64,000 bases of DNA, taken from positions 1 to 64,000 of the forward strand of contig SVDZ01000014.1 of assembly GCA_015057625.1 (NCBI GenBank), read 5' to 3'. Source of the DNA: Lachnospiraceae bacterium. GTDB lineage: Bacteria > Bacillota > Clostridia > Lachnospirales > Lachnospiraceae. The position numbers and the translations under genes were made by a program. The notes under the pieces were generated by a model. The model saw only the letters and a program-made list of their open reading frames with translations, made no database searches and was not told where the DNA came from. This document shows, piece after piece, positions 26,902 to 36,572 of the stretch. Positions within the stretch are counted from its first letter, which is position 1, and each line of letters opens with the position of its first letter.

Positions 26902-26909
26902 TCAAACTA
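26902..26909. repeat. target-site duplication, right copy
   Basis: TCAAACTA abutting the right inverted repeat, identical to 24533-24540. Confidence 0.85.
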
Positions 26910-26941
26910 TCCTTTAGAACGGCTCACTCAAGTGTAATTAA

Positions 26942-27574
26942 TTATATTTTTTTCTTACATATATCATTTAAGCAGCAACGGTCACAGAAAGGTGAGGTTC
27001 TTGCAGTGCAGACTGCACGGCCGTGATCAACCAGTCTGTGACAGAAGTTGTTACTTTCTTCGTCAGGAATTATCTTCCATAATTCCATTTCCACTTTTTT
27101 GGGTTCTTTAATATTATTAACAAGTCCCATTCTGTTTACAAGTCTGATACAGTGAGTGTCTGTGACAATGGCAGGCTTACCGTATATATCTCCCATAATC
27201 AGATTTGCACTTTTTCTTCCTACGCCGGGAAGCTTTAATAAATCTTTCATATTGTCAGGGACTTTGCAGTCGAATTCATCTCTCAGCATTTTCATACAAA
27301 GGCTTATATCTCTTGCCTTGCTTTTTCCAAGACCGCATGGGCGGACAATAGCTTCAATTTCATTTACATCCGCATCTGCAAGAGCGGCAATGTCCGGAAA
27401 TTTTTCGTACAAAGAAGGAACAATTTTGTTCACCCTTTCGTCTGTACACTGGGCAGCGAGACGCACGCTTACAAGAAGCTTCCACGCCTCCTCATAATCA
27501 AGAGTACAGTCAGTGACCGGATATTCTTTTTTCAGTCGTTCAATTATTTCAAGAGCAAGTTGTTTCTTAGTCAT
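26942..27574 (-). CDS. nth: endonuclease III
   Basis: 210 residues. HhH-GPD DNA glycosylase/AP lyase: helix-hairpin-helix LLKLPGVGRKSANLIMG with the catalytic Lys of the family in that segment, catalytic Asp in VTDTHCIRLVNRMGL, and a C-terminal [4Fe-4S] loop with Cys spaced 6-2-5 (CTARTSPFCDRCCLNDIC). It removes oxidised pyrimidines in base-excision repair. ATG 27574 has GGAGG six bases upstream; a longer in-frame start at 27613 lacks one. Confidence 0.95.
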   Translation of the reverse strand: MTKKQLALEIIERLKKEYPVTDCTLDYEEAWKLLVSVRLAAQCTDERVNKIVPSLYEKFPDIAALADADVNEIEAIVRPCGLGKSKARDISLCMKMLRDEFDCKVPDNMKDLLKLPGVGRKSANLIMGDIYGKPAIVTDTHCIRLVNRMGLVNNIKEPKKVEMELWKIIPDEESNNFCHRLVDHGRAVCTARTSPFCDRCCLNDICKKKI

Positions 27575-27771
27575 ATATTCCTCCAAAGCAAAAGCGTAAT
27601 CATTTATCAACAAAAAAGCATAAAGTGCTTATCATAAGGTAATTATACTATCGGAAAATGAAAACGAAAAGGGCGTTGTTGAATTACGATATCTACTTCA
27701 ACATCCCATATGGTTTAACATGCGAAAATATGGTAAGATAACACAGTAAGTAAAAATAATTGGAGGCAAAA

Positions 27772-29202
27772 ATGAGAAAGAGGTTTTGTGCTTTTATATG
27801 CGCGGTAACTATGATGGTGCCGCAATTTAATATATATGTTTTGGCAGACGGAAGTCAGGCTAAAGTATCAGCAGAGGTTTTGGTAGTTAATCCCAAATTA
27901 AAACTTGGTTCTAAAAAGAATGTTCCAACAAAATCAGAATTTAAGAAAATCAATAAAAAAGTGGCAAAGGGTAAAAAGGCAAAGATTACTTCAAAGAAAA
28001 TAAAGACTGAAGAAAAACTTTTTACAACAGGATTTAAATCTAATTTTGTAACTGTTTCTCCTGTCAGTGATTTCATTGATTACAAGGGAAATTATTCCTT
28101 TGCATTTAATGACGAAAAGAAACTTTACATCAAAAGACTTAGTGACAAGTTGAAGGTTGTTAAGACAATAAAAACAAAAATGAGATATAAACTTTTAGGC
28201 GGTGTAGTTGCAGATAATCTCGGATATTACTATGTTGCCTGGGGAAATGCAGACGAAAAAGGAACAGGAACTGTCACTACTTTTGCAGTGTCAAAATATG
28301 ATTACAATGGCAATTATGTAGGCGAATGTCCCGTAAAAATGACGGATGCATTTACATCAACTCAGATACCATTCAGTGCGGGAAACTGTGCCATGACTAT
28401 CGTTGATAAAACATTGGTTTGCTCTTATGCAAAAATGATGTTCAACGGAAAACAGTCCAATGAAGTGGTTTGTGTCAATACGGACACAATGGAGAGAGTT
28501 GCAAATTACTATTCTTACACCAGCAATTCTTTTGATCAGAGAGTTCTTGGAACGAATGATGGAAAGGTGATTTTTGCGGACCTTGGAGATACAGATTCAA
28601 GAGGCTTCAATATTACCTATTCTGAGATGGTGGGAGATAAGCTTTGTTATAATAAATATGTGCCTTTCCATTTCTTTGGAAAAGCAGGAGATAATTATAC
28701 AAATGCCCTCCTTGGAGGTGTGGCAGAGACAAAAGACGGAATTGTGTTTGTGGGAGCTTCTGCAAAATCAATTTCTTCGTCTGTTTACTCTCAGGAACCA
28801 CAACTTTTTATGATGCTTCTTGACAGCAAAACAGGTGCAGTGAAGTCAAAAGGAAAGACAAGAAAAGGAACATCTGCAAACAAATCGGTTAAAGATAAAG
28901 GTATAAAGTGGCTGACTAATTACGGTAAAAAGAAAGGGGTTAATCTCTGCAAAGTGACTGCCATTGAGGGCGATAACATTTTGGTAATGTGGGAAACAAA
29001 TAAGAATTATATTTATTCAGATTCATATTATATGATTGTTACTCCAAAGGGAAAGGTAGTGCAGAAGCCAACTTCACTTGGAAAGCATCGATTGAACGGA
29101 AACGAAGAAATAGTATATAAAGATGGATGTATTTACTGGGTTGCAGGAAACGGAACAGGAAAAGTCACAGTAAATAAAATGAAACTAGGTGCAGTAAAAT
29201 AG
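27772..29202 (+). CDS. secreted protein, probable beta-propeller, function unknown
   Basis: 476 residues with a signal peptide (1-~30) and a Lys-rich linker (~45-85, KKINKKVAKGKKAKITSKKIK). The rest (~95-470) is beta-rich with recurring blades such as KRLSDKLKVVKTIKT, VSKYDYNGNYVGE and YKDGCIYWVAGNG, suggesting a beta-propeller. No catalytic motif recognised. ATG 27772 follows TGGAGG; the TTG at 27760 overlaps it. It lies 34 bp before the subtilase gene and shares the Lys-rich style, so the two are probably co-expressed surface or secreted proteins. Confidence 0.6.
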   Translation: MRKRFCAFICAVTMMVPQFNIYVLADGSQAKVSAEVLVVNPKLKLGSKKNVPTKSEFKKINKKVAKGKKAKITSKKIKTEEKLFTTGFKSNFVTVSPVSDFIDYKGNYSFAFNDEKKLYIKRLSDKLKVVKTIKTKMRYKLLGGVVADNLGYYYVAWGNADEKGTGTVTTFAVSKYDYNGNYVGECPVKMTDAFTSTQIPFSAGNCAMTIVDKTLVCSYAKMMFNGKQSNEVVCVNTDTMERVANYYSYTSNSFDQRVLGTNDGKVIFADLGDTDSRGFNITYSEMVGDKLCYNKYVPFHFFGKAGDNYTNALLGGVAETKDGIVFVGASAKSISSSVYSQEPQLFMMLLDSKTGAVKSKGKTRKGTSANKSVKDKGIKWLTNYGKKKGVNLCKVTAIEGDNILVMWETNKNYIYSDSYYMIVTPKGKVVQKPTSLGKHRLNGNEEIVYKDGCIYWVAGNGTGKVTVNKMKLGAVK

Positions 29203-29236
29203 AATTTCGAATGAGTAAGGGAAAATGGAGGTAGTT

Positions 29237-32200
29237 ATGAACAAATTATTTAACAGATATATTGCGTTGCCATTGGCGTTTGCAATGGTGATAGGAAATA
29301 CTCCACTGCTTTCAAAAGCAGATGTGGAGAATGATTTTGTCAAAGGTATTGAAGTGAATTCTGAAACTGAAATACATGGTGATTACATTGACGGTGAAGT
29401 GCTTATTATGTACAACAGTGCCGATGTCAGTTCAAAGTCAGTGACTAAAAAACTTGGAAAAGCAATTAAGAGTAATAAGAAATACACATTCAAATCAAAT
29501 AAAGTCGGAGCTAAAAGTGCGTATAAGGGTGATTTGACAGTAGAGTTAATTAAGTCTGAAAACGCATCTACAAAGGATATGATGGCGGCCCTTAATGCCA
29601 TGGAAGGCATTAAGGCAGAGCCAAATTATCGCGTTAAAAAGATGGCTACAAATGATGAATTGTATTCTAGTCAGTGGTATCTGGAGAACACAGAATCTCC
29701 ATACAACGATATAAACATTGAGGCTATCAGTGGATATAAACAAAAAACAGAAAATGTGGTTGCAGTTATAGATTCAGGCGCAGATTTGGAGCACGAAGAC
29801 TTGGTGGATGCTCTTTGGACAAATACAAATGAGTCAAAACAGTTTAAAGGTAAACACGGCTATGACTTTGCAAATGAAGATGATAATCCTATGGATGATG
29901 ATGGACACGGAACTCATGTATCCGGAATAATTGCTGCAACAAGCAATAACTATGTGGGAATTAAGGGAATTGCCACAAACACAAAACTTATGGAATTAAA
30001 GGTATTGGATGAGGATGGCTACGGTGATGAGGATTCAGTTATTGATGCGCTGAATTATGTTTACCGTGCCAAAACACTATACAACGTAAATCTTGTTGCG
30101 GTAAATATGTCGCTTGGAGGATCTTTTAAGAGTGAAATTCTTGAAGAGATAATAGACAAGCTTGGAGAGAGTGGAGTGCTTTCTGTTTGTGCGTCAGGAA
30201 ATGAAAATGTTAATGTGGATAAAATGCCGTACCAGTCGTATCCGGCAGCATTTGACAGTGATTATGTAATATCAGTAGGGGCAACAAACAAAAAAGGTGA
30301 AAAGGCATCATTTTCAAATTATGGAAAGCATTCAGTAGATATTTTTGCACCGGGTGTTGATATTGTATCCACTTATATTGAGGACAATTTTTTCTATAAT
30401 CTTTTGCATAATCCTCAGGATAACAGTTCTCATTACATTGACAGAAACAGTGGCAATGTAGTCGATACTATTGATGGTGGAAAATATATTTTTGGAAATT
30501 ATGCTTCCTCAGCTGTTCAATACGGAATGATCAATGACGGAGATGGAGAGTCTGGTTTTTTCAAAAACGAAGAGGGCTCTTATACTTGGAGTTTAAGTGA
30601 TGTACAAACCGGAGAGTCGTATTACCTTATTCTCCCTTATGACTATGCAGGTGATGGAAGAAATGTGGTTGAGGCTGTGAATTTTTCCTACAATACAGAC
30701 TCAGACAGTGCTTTTATGATGGTGGCAGATGTAGCTGTTAAATCTAACGGTACAATTGGAACAGGCGGAAAAAGACCGTATGCAGACAGTGATGTTATTG
30801 ACGCATTGTATTTTGAGAGCGGTGAAAATGAGTATTCTGTTTCAAATGTAAAAAATAATAAAGAAAGCACAAAAAGAGCATTAATTTTTGAAGTTAATAC
30901 AATGTTTTCAAATGGCGGGGATTTTGAAGTAAATATTGATGATTTCGTTGTTACAAAGCCGGGAGCTGCAGATAACTGCATAAAAAAATATAAAGGTGAA
31001 TCGGGAACATCCATGGCTACACCTGTTGTTACAGGAGCGATTGCAGCAGCGGCTTCAATTGGATATGGTGATGGTAATGCATTAGATCTTAAGAATTATA
31101 TTTTAGGAAGTGTTAGACCGAGTGAAAAGTTGGAAGGTTTGTGTAGCACCGGAGGTGTTCTTGATTTATCATATTTATCTTCACCTAGAATGGTGATTAG
31201 CAATATATATTATAGAGATGGAGCAATTAGAATCGAGGGTGAGTTTTTAAATGGTATAAGAGCTTTTATAAACAATGAGAGAGCTTCAGTGACTAAAAAT
31301 ACCCATGATGAAATCGTGATATATGTAGATGATGAATTAAATTGTGCAAATCAATATGTGGATGTTTCATTATTAAGAGAGGACGATGGTGTCATAAAGA
31401 GAGTATTTGTTGATGGCAACACGGCTGTGTATGGCAGATCTTCGAGCCAAAAACTTGAGGGGGCAAAGGCTGTATCAACGGGTAATGAAATTCTGATTGT
31501 ATGTCCTTCGGGAGATATATACAAGGTGGATGATAAGATGAATGATATAAGTTTCGATACTTATATGAAAGATGATTCAGAGTTGGAATACACTCGTTAC
31601 TTATCAGATACCATTAATCCGATTGTATTCGGAGTGGAATATACAGGCAGAAAGGTAACGGTAACTTTCGATTCCGAGTTGGTATACAACAATGGATATA
31701 TTTATGTGATTGCAACAGCAAATACAACCAGATATTCTAAAAAGAAAATGCTGAAGTTATCTATTGCAAATAAGGGTAGTACATGGACGGAAGCGGGAAC
31801 TTTGCCGGATAGTATATTAAACGGAACAGGAACACAGCTGTTTGCATACAACGGTGATGTTTATATGCTTGGAGGAATGGATAAAAATAATCAATTTATA
31901 AAGGAAGCATATGAGTATGATGATGTAAACGGAGCCATTGAGAAGACAGGTATGTTTGATATAAATATGCCATCAAGAGCAAACGGTAAGATAATACAGA
32001 CAGGCAGTAAACTTGTTATGACTTTGGGAACTGATGGAAGCGGGGAAATGCCTGCAAACCAGATTTTCAATGGAGAGAGATGGAGAGAATCCCAAAATAA
32101 TATTTGGAAGGGTATGACTGAAACACCGATTGCAACAGGATTGGTAAAAGAAGGAATTGTATATGCAGGAAGCAGAATTGAAGGGTTGGGTAATATTTAC

Positions 32201-33052
32201 ATTTATGATGAAGATACCGATGAGTTTACTGCAACAGATTATTATATGTTTGACAATGATGTAATCCAATACAATAAAACCGGACTTCCATCACTTACAG
32301 GGTGGATGATTGGCGAGGCCATCAACAACAAATTCTTCATTATTGATATCTGGGATTTGGAAGGGTATCTGGACAGTCTTGAGGAAGAGTTTGATTTTGA
32401 AGATGATTTAGACTTAGATATTTCGAATTCATTTAGCTATGTTGCATATGTGAGGTCAAATGAAGTTAAGGTTTCCATTGAGATGTCAAATGGAGTGAAA
32501 GCAGAGGGTGCCGGAAGTTATGTTATCAGTGATAAGGTAGACATTAAACTTAAAACGGATATCGGATATGAAATCAAAAACGTGGAATGTGCAGATGAAA
32601 AAATTGCCGAGAGTCTGAAAAAATACGGAATGTATTCAGGTATTATAGCTGATTCCCCAAGTGGAATTGCTATAAAAGTTACTGCAGAAAAAAAGAGTAG
32701 TAATAAAGAAACAACCCAAACAGTAACTACCTATAATAAGAATGAGAATGCAATATTAAAGAAAAGTTTAAAGACAAAAATTACAAAGGCTAAGAAAACA
32801 AAGAGCAAAAAGAAGGCTAAGATAACAGCTAAGAAGGTTGCCAAAGCAAGAGCATACCAGTTCAGATATTCGACATCTAAAAAGTACACAAAAAAGAAGA
32901 CTAAATATAGATTGAGCCAGAGCAATAAAATTATATTGCTCGGACTGAAAAAAAGCAAAAAGTATTATGTGTCAGTCAGAGCAATAGGAAAGAATTCAAG
33001 AGGCGATATTGTGTATGGAGATTGGTCTGCTTCCAAGAAAATAAAAAAATAG
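29237..33052 (+). CDS. secreted subtilisin-like serine protease (S8) with large insertion
   Basis: 1271 residues. Signal peptide ~1-27, then a propeptide (~50-130, GEVLIMYNSAD...EGIKAEPNY). The catalytic triad is complete: Asp in VAVIDSGADLEHE (~179), His in DGHGTHVSGI (~225), Ser in SGTSMATPVV (~591), with oxyanion Asn region CASGNENVN. About 200 residues are inserted between the APG segment and the Ser. After ~640 comes a beta region with Kelch-like units (FAYNGDVYMLGGMD), an acidic stretch, a Lys-rich linker and a final fibronectin-III-like domain (YQFRYSTSKKYT, KKYYVSVRAIG). Likely degrades extracellular proteins. GGAGG precedes ATG 29237. Confidence 0.9.
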   Translation: MNKLFNRYIALPLAFAMVIGNTPLLSKADVENDFVKGIEVNSETEIHGDYIDGEVLIMYNSADVSSKSVTKKLGKAIKSNKKYTFKSNKVGAKSAYKGDLTVELIKSENASTKDMMAALNAMEGIKAEPNYRVKKMATNDELYSSQWYLENTESPYNDINIEAISGYKQKTENVVAVIDSGADLEHEDLVDALWTNTNESKQFKGKHGYDFANEDDNPMDDDGHGTHVSGIIAATSNNYVGIKGIATNTKLMELKVLDEDGYGDEDSVIDALNYVYRAKTLYNVNLVAVNMSLGGSFKSEILEEIIDKLGESGVLSVCASGNENVNVDKMPYQSYPAAFDSDYVISVGATNKKGEKASFSNYGKHSVDIFAPGVDIVSTYIEDNFFYNLLHNPQDNSSHYIDRNSGNVVDTIDGGKYIFGNYASSAVQYGMINDGDGESGFFKNEEGSYTWSLSDVQTGESYYLILPYDYAGDGRNVVEAVNFSYNTDSDSAFMMVADVAVKSNGTIGTGGKRPYADSDVIDALYFESGENEYSVSNVKNNKESTKRALIFEVNTMFSNGGDFEVNIDDFVVTKPGAADNCIKKYKGESGTSMATPVVTGAIAAAASIGYGDGNALDLKNYILGSVRPSEKLEGLCSTGGVLDLSYLSSPRMVISNIYYRDGAIRIEGEFLNGIRAFINNERASVTKNTHDEIVIYVDDELNCANQYVDVSLLREDDGVIKRVFVDGNTAVYGRSSSQKLEGAKAVSTGNEILIVCPSGDIYKVDDKMNDISFDTYMKDDSELEYTRYLSDTINPIVFGVEYTGRKVTVTFDSELVYNNGYIYVIATANTTRYSKKKMLKLSIANKGSTWTEAGTLPDSILNGTGTQLFAYNGDVYMLGGMDKNNQFIKEAYEYDDVNGAIEKTGMFDINMPSRANGKIIQTGSKLVMTLGTDGSGEMPANQIFNGERWRESQNNIWKGMTETPIATGLVKEGIVYAGSRIEGLGNIYIYDEDTDEFTATDYYMFDNDVIQYNKTGLPSLTGWMIGEAINNKFFIIDIWDLEGYLDSLEEEFDFEDDLDLDISNSFSYVAYVRSNEVKVSIEMSNGVKAEGAGSYVISDKVDIKLKTDIGYEIKNVECADEKIAESLKKYGMYSGIIADSPSGIAIKVTAEKKSSNKETTQTVTTYNKNENAILKKSLKTKITKAKKTKSKKKAKITAKKVAKARAYQFRYSTSKKYTKKKTKYRLSQSNKIILLGLKKSKKYYVSVRAIGKNSRGDIVYGDWSASKKIKK

Positions 33053-33079
33053 TTAATTGTATTTAACAGGAGAAACAAA

Positions 33080-34156
33080 ATGAATAATAAAAAAGCAATC
33101 ATTGCTATGAGCGGTGGAGTGGATTCAAGCGTTGCAGCTTATCTCATGAAAGAAAAGGGATACGATTGCATTGGCGCGACAATGAAACTATATGACAATG
33201 AAGATATTCATATGGAAAAGGAAAAAACATGTTGTTCCTTAAGTGATATTGATGATGCAAGAAACGTGGCTTATTCTCTGGGAATGGAGTATTACGTGTT
33301 TAATTTCACAGATAATTTTGAGCAGGAAGTAATAGACAGATTTATCAATACATATATGTGTGGAGGAACACCGAATCCATGTATTGACTGTAACAGATAC
33401 ATCAAGTTTGAGAAGCTGATGAACAGAATGTATGAGCTTGAGTATGACTTTGTGGTGACAGGTCATTATGCCAGAATTGAGAAAGATGAGGCTACCGGAA
33501 GATACATTCTTAAAAAGGGAAAGGATGAGTCAAAGGATCAAAGTTATGTGCTTTACAATATGACTCAGGAGCAGCTTGCTCATACATTGTTTCCGTTAGG
33601 AGAATATACAAAAACAAAGATTAGAGAAATTGCGGAGGAACAGGGCTTCATCAACGCAAGAAAAAAAGACAGTCAGGATATTTGTTTTGTTCCTGATGGT
33701 GATTATGCAGCATTTATTGAGAAGCATTGTAACACCACATTTCCTGAAGGTGATTTTGTGGATTTAGAGGGAAATGTTCTTGGAAAGCATAAAGGTATTA
33801 TCAGATACACAATCGGGCAGAGAAAGGGACTGGGATTGTCTTTAAAGAGTCCTATGTATGTGTACGATAAGGACATTGAAAATAACAAAGTAATATTATC
33901 TGACAATGAGCACTTATTTAAAACTACGCTTATGGCGGACAATATGAACTGGATTGCGGTAGAGGACATTACAGAGCCTATAAGATGTAAGGCAAAAATC
34001 AGATATAAACAAAAAGAAGCGGATTGCGTTGTGGAGAAGGCAGAAGAGGGAAGAGTTAAAATTACCTTTGATGAGCCGGTAAGAGGAATTACAAAGGGAC
34101 AGGCAGTGGTTCTTTATGATGGCGATATTGTTGTAGGTGGAGGCAGAATTATCTAA
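33080..34156 (+). CDS. mnmA: tRNA-specific 2-thiouridylase MnmA
   Basis: 358 residues. PP-loop ATP pyrophosphatase motif AMSGGVDSSVAAYL at the N terminus, catalytic Cys in GGTPNPCIDCNRYIKF and the second active Cys in DSQDICFVPDGDY, plus IGQRKGLGL and the C-terminal beta-barrel. It activates U34 of Lys, Glu and Gln tRNAs and inserts sulfur received from a cysteine desulfurase relay. It has a strong AGGAG site. It lies 27 bp after the subtilase gene but is a housekeeping gene. Confidence 0.95.
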   Translation: MNNKKAIIAMSGGVDSSVAAYLMKEKGYDCIGATMKLYDNEDIHMEKEKTCCSLSDIDDARNVAYSLGMEYYVFNFTDNFEQEVIDRFINTYMCGGTPNPCIDCNRYIKFEKLMNRMYELEYDFVVTGHYARIEKDEATGRYILKKGKDESKDQSYVLYNMTQEQLAHTLFPLGEYTKTKIREIAEEQGFINARKKDSQDICFVPDGDYAAFIEKHCNTTFPEGDFVDLEGNVLGKHKGIIRYTIGQRKGLGLSLKSPMYVYDKDIENNKVILSDNEHLFKTTLMADNMNWIAVEDITEPIRCKAKIRYKQKEADCVVEKAEEGRVKITFDEPVRGITKGQAVVLYDGDIVVGGGRII

Positions 34157-34271
34157 GTTATAGAATGATGTCGCTATGGCATATTCCGGAAAAACATAGT
34201 GTTGTAGTTTTTTTGCAAAAGAAATGTAAAAAGGCTTTGGGATGTATTTTATTGGGAAATAGCGAATGATA

Positions 34272-34460
34272 TAATATGAGTATCTTAAAAGCGCGGAGTT
34301 AATTTAATGAAAAAAACTTTAAAAAGGTCGCGATTTATTTTTAGAGTATTTTAAGTTGAAAAGATGAAGTGCAGGGGCCTCAGGATAGCAGGCATAAAAA
34401 GAAGGGATTGATACTGTAACATTCACCTACATCCTTAGTATCAACTTAGTATTTTTTGAC
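34272..34460 (+). ncRNA. candidate structured small RNA
   Basis: A 554-bp gap separates mnmA from the next gene. It contains a TATAAT-type -10 at ~34269-34274, then a foldable segment: CTTAAAA (34283-34289) pairs with TTTTAAG (34349-34355) around CGCG/CGCG. GCCT/AGGC forms a small hairpin in 34377-34393. A terminator-like stem TTGATACT / AGTATCAA ends in TTAGTATTTTTT at ~34456. No open frame of note. It fits an independent small RNA, but I cannot match it to a known family. Confidence 0.3.
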
Positions 34461-34540
34461 TGCTTTGAGAGAGATAATGTTTAAACATTTTGTTAGAAGT
34501 TAGGTTGATTACAGAGAACATTAAAACAAATTGTGCAAAG

Positions 34541-34574
34541 AAAGCGAAGGTTTTGGTAACCTTCGCTTTTTTTG
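34541..34574 (+). terminator. strong intrinsic terminator
   Basis: Perfect 12-bp stem AAAGCGAAGGTT / AACCTTCGCTTT with loop TTGGT and a T-run. It ends whatever is transcribed from the mnmA-side intergenic region, before the flavodoxin-like gene. Confidence 0.85.
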
Positions 34575-34710
34575 TTATCCACGACGCACGACGAGCCAAG
34601 CGAAGCGGTTTCGGTGATTCTTTTTTAAAAATGTTTAACATATGTAAAAAAATTTGGTACAATATAATTATGAAATAAGGAATAATCAATTTAATTTGAG
34701 GAAAAACGAT

Positions 34711-35406
34711 ATGGGAAAATATATAATAATTTTACTGATCATAGTTAGTTCTATATTTTCAGTTTCCTGTGAAGATAATCAGAATAGGAAGATAGAAAGT
34801 GTATCTAAAAATAATGAATCAGTAAGTACTAAAAGTGTAAATACAACAAAGAATAAACATGAGGATCAGGTGGTTGATTATCTGAATAAAAAAATCCTTA
34901 TTGTGTATTTCAGCGCTGCAAATTTAAATGATGTGGATGCCGTTTCGGGAGCTACAGCTTTAGGAGATAAAGATGGTGCCACAGGAACCTTTGCGGAGTA
35001 TCTACAGGAAAAAGTGGGTGGAGATATTGCAAAGATAATGCCACAGCACGATTATTCTACAGACTATGACGAATTGCATGAAATAGCTCATGAGGAAAAA
35101 GATGCCAGAGTATATCCGGGATTCATGTTAGACAAGAATCCGGAAAATTACGATATTATTTTTGTGGGATATCCTATTTGGCTTTATGATATGCCAAGAA
35201 TTATGTATACATTTTTTGCCAGATATGATTTCAAAGACAAAACAATCATACCATTCAACACATATGGTAAATCTCTTGACGGTGGCACATACGACAAAAT
35301 CAGAGAGTTAGAGCCTGATGCAATTGTTGCTGACGGTCTTGCCGTTGAAGGGAAGAGTATCGATACAAAGAAAGAATTTGTGGAGAAATGGGTTCCGGAA
35401 TTATAA
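34711..35406 (+). CDS. flavodoxin-like lipoprotein
   Basis: 231 residues with a signal peptide and lipobox (IFSVSC, Cys ~16), a Ser/Lys/Asn linker, then a flavodoxin_4-type domain (~60-231). The FMN phosphate loop corresponds to LIVYFSAANLND, and FVGYPIWLYDMPRIMYTFF matches the family's second loop. It would be a membrane-anchored extracytoplasmic flavin redox protein. GAGG precedes ATG 34711; the upstream start at 34654 would hide the signal peptide. Its 3' end overlaps the convergent LysR gene by six bases. Confidence 0.8.
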   Translation: MGKYIIILLIIVSSIFSVSCEDNQNRKIESVSKNNESVSTKSVNTTKNKHEDQVVDYLNKKILIVYFSAANLNDVDAVSGATALGDKDGATGTFAEYLQEKVGGDIAKIMPQHDYSTDYDELHEIAHEEKDARVYPGFMLDKNPENYDIIFVGYPIWLYDMPRIMYTFFARYDFKDKTIIPFNTYGKSLDGGTYDKIRELEPDAIVADGLAVEGKSIDTKKEFVEKWVPEL

Positions 35407-36252
35407 TTGCTTAAACCAGTTTTGAGCATAGTTTATGAACTCTTTCTCAACGGAGTTTAATTTCTTCGTATTGCTCCAAGCTAAAATTAAAGAACGATAT
35501 GTTTTTTCCTTTAGAGGAATTGCTTTTATGGAAGGTGAAGGTTGAAGTTCAAAGAAGGCCTTCGGAAGTAGAGCAATTCCTTTATTTTTTTCTACAAGAT
35601 ATCTAAGAGTTGCGGAGTCGCTGGTTTCGTATATTACGTTTGGATAAAATTCACCTACGTTGACGCAGAAATTGTCTGTAAATTCTCTCAAATTCATAGA
35701 ACGAAAATATCCAATATATTTTTCGCCACAAAGATCTTTGATACTGACAATATCTTCATTGTAAAGGGGATTGTTCTGAGGCACAATGGCAACTATTTCA
35801 TCTTCCATTAATTTAACATAGTCAAATTCCGACATATCATTTGAAGGCTGCATTATGGTGAAGTCATATTTGTTGCCCAATGTTGATGAATAGTTGACAG
35901 AAGATATAAATACATTTTCGTGGGAAGTGATGTAGTCTGCAGTGAGAAGTGACACAAATCGACCTCCGGCCTGAGTATAGAGCATAATAGTAGATTGAGT
36001 ATTTTGAAAATGGTCAGCGCCCTCATCTATAAGAGTTAACGCAGTTTTAACTTTTTCGTAGAAAAATTTACCGTTCCCGTTTAAGACGATTTTTTTTCCG
36101 TTTCGATCAAAGAGTGTTACTCCCAATTCTTCTTCCAGTTTTTTGATGGTTTTGCTGATGGAAGGCTGAGGCACAAAGTGCTTTTTTGCGACGCTGCTGA
36201 AGTTCTCACACTCGGCAGCATCTGTAAAATATTTTAATTGTAAAAGTTCCAT
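35401..36252 (-). CDS. LysR-family transcriptional regulator
   Basis: 283 residues. N-terminal winged HTH (LQLKYFTDAAECENFSSVAKKHFVPQPSISKTIKKLEEELG...LFDRNGKK) and a C-terminal periplasmic-binding-like effector domain (~90-283). Convergent with the flavodoxin-like gene, with tail-to-tail overlap. A palindrome upstream at 36282-36312 may be an autoregulatory site. The regulated genes are unknown. Confidence 0.9.
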   Translation of the reverse strand: MELLQLKYFTDAAECENFSSVAKKHFVPQPSISKTIKKLEEELGVTLFDRNGKKIVLNGNGKFFYEKVKTALTLIDEGADHFQNTQSTIMLYTQAGGRFVSLLTADYITSHENVFISSVNYSSTLGNKYDFTIMQPSNDMSEFDYVKLMEDEIVAIVPQNNPLYNEDIVSIKDLCGEKYIGYFRSMNLREFTDNFCVNVGEFYPNVIYETSDSATLRYLVEKNKGIALLPKAFFELQPSPSIKAIPLKEKTYRSLILAWSNTKKLNSVEKEFINYAQNWFKQL

Positions 36253-36281
36253 ATGAACCTCCGATAATTTTTTATTCTTTT

Positions 36282-36312
36282 ATATCTGATATGGCCGACT
36301 CCCATCAGATAT
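36282..36312. promoter_or_regulatory. possible LysR operator
   Basis: Inverted repeat ATATCTGAT (36282-36290) / ATCAGATAT (36304-36312) with a 13-bp spacer, 30 bp upstream of the lysR-type start. Size and T-N11-A character suit a LysR site. Confidence 0.45.
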
Positions 36313-36443
36313 GTTCCGTACTAAATCTCATATCAATTTTATTATATAAACTTGAAGGAAGCAAGGAAAATCCAATTTATGATAAGACTACATTCTGTTT
36401 CTGAGGTGTAAGAGATAAGTATTGAAAAATATAGAAAAAGGGA

Positions 36444-36507
36444 TTGACAGACTGTGTATAACTGTATATACTGTGTATAAAGATGAATATGTACAGTATA
36501 TACAGTT
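36444..36507 (+). promoter_or_regulatory. ABC operon promoter with paired YtrA-type operators
   Basis: Promoter TTGACA (36444-36449), 17-bp spacer, TATACT (36467-36472). AACTGTATATACTGTG (36460-36475) overlaps the -10, and TACAGTATATACAGTT (36492-36507), its near-perfect inverse, lies just downstream. This matches the GntR/YtrA operator style, and a YtrA-type regulator is encoded in the same operon. Confidence 0.7.
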
Positions 36508-36572
36508 TGAATTGTTGCAAAATGAGTAGTATTTCACTGTTGATATACACAAATAGAGAAAGGATGAGGGTT

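Noticed and set aside
34711..36252. LysR regulator divergently controlling the flavodoxin-like gene
   Set aside because: The two genes are convergent and overlap tail to tail, so the usual shared-promoter logic does not apply.
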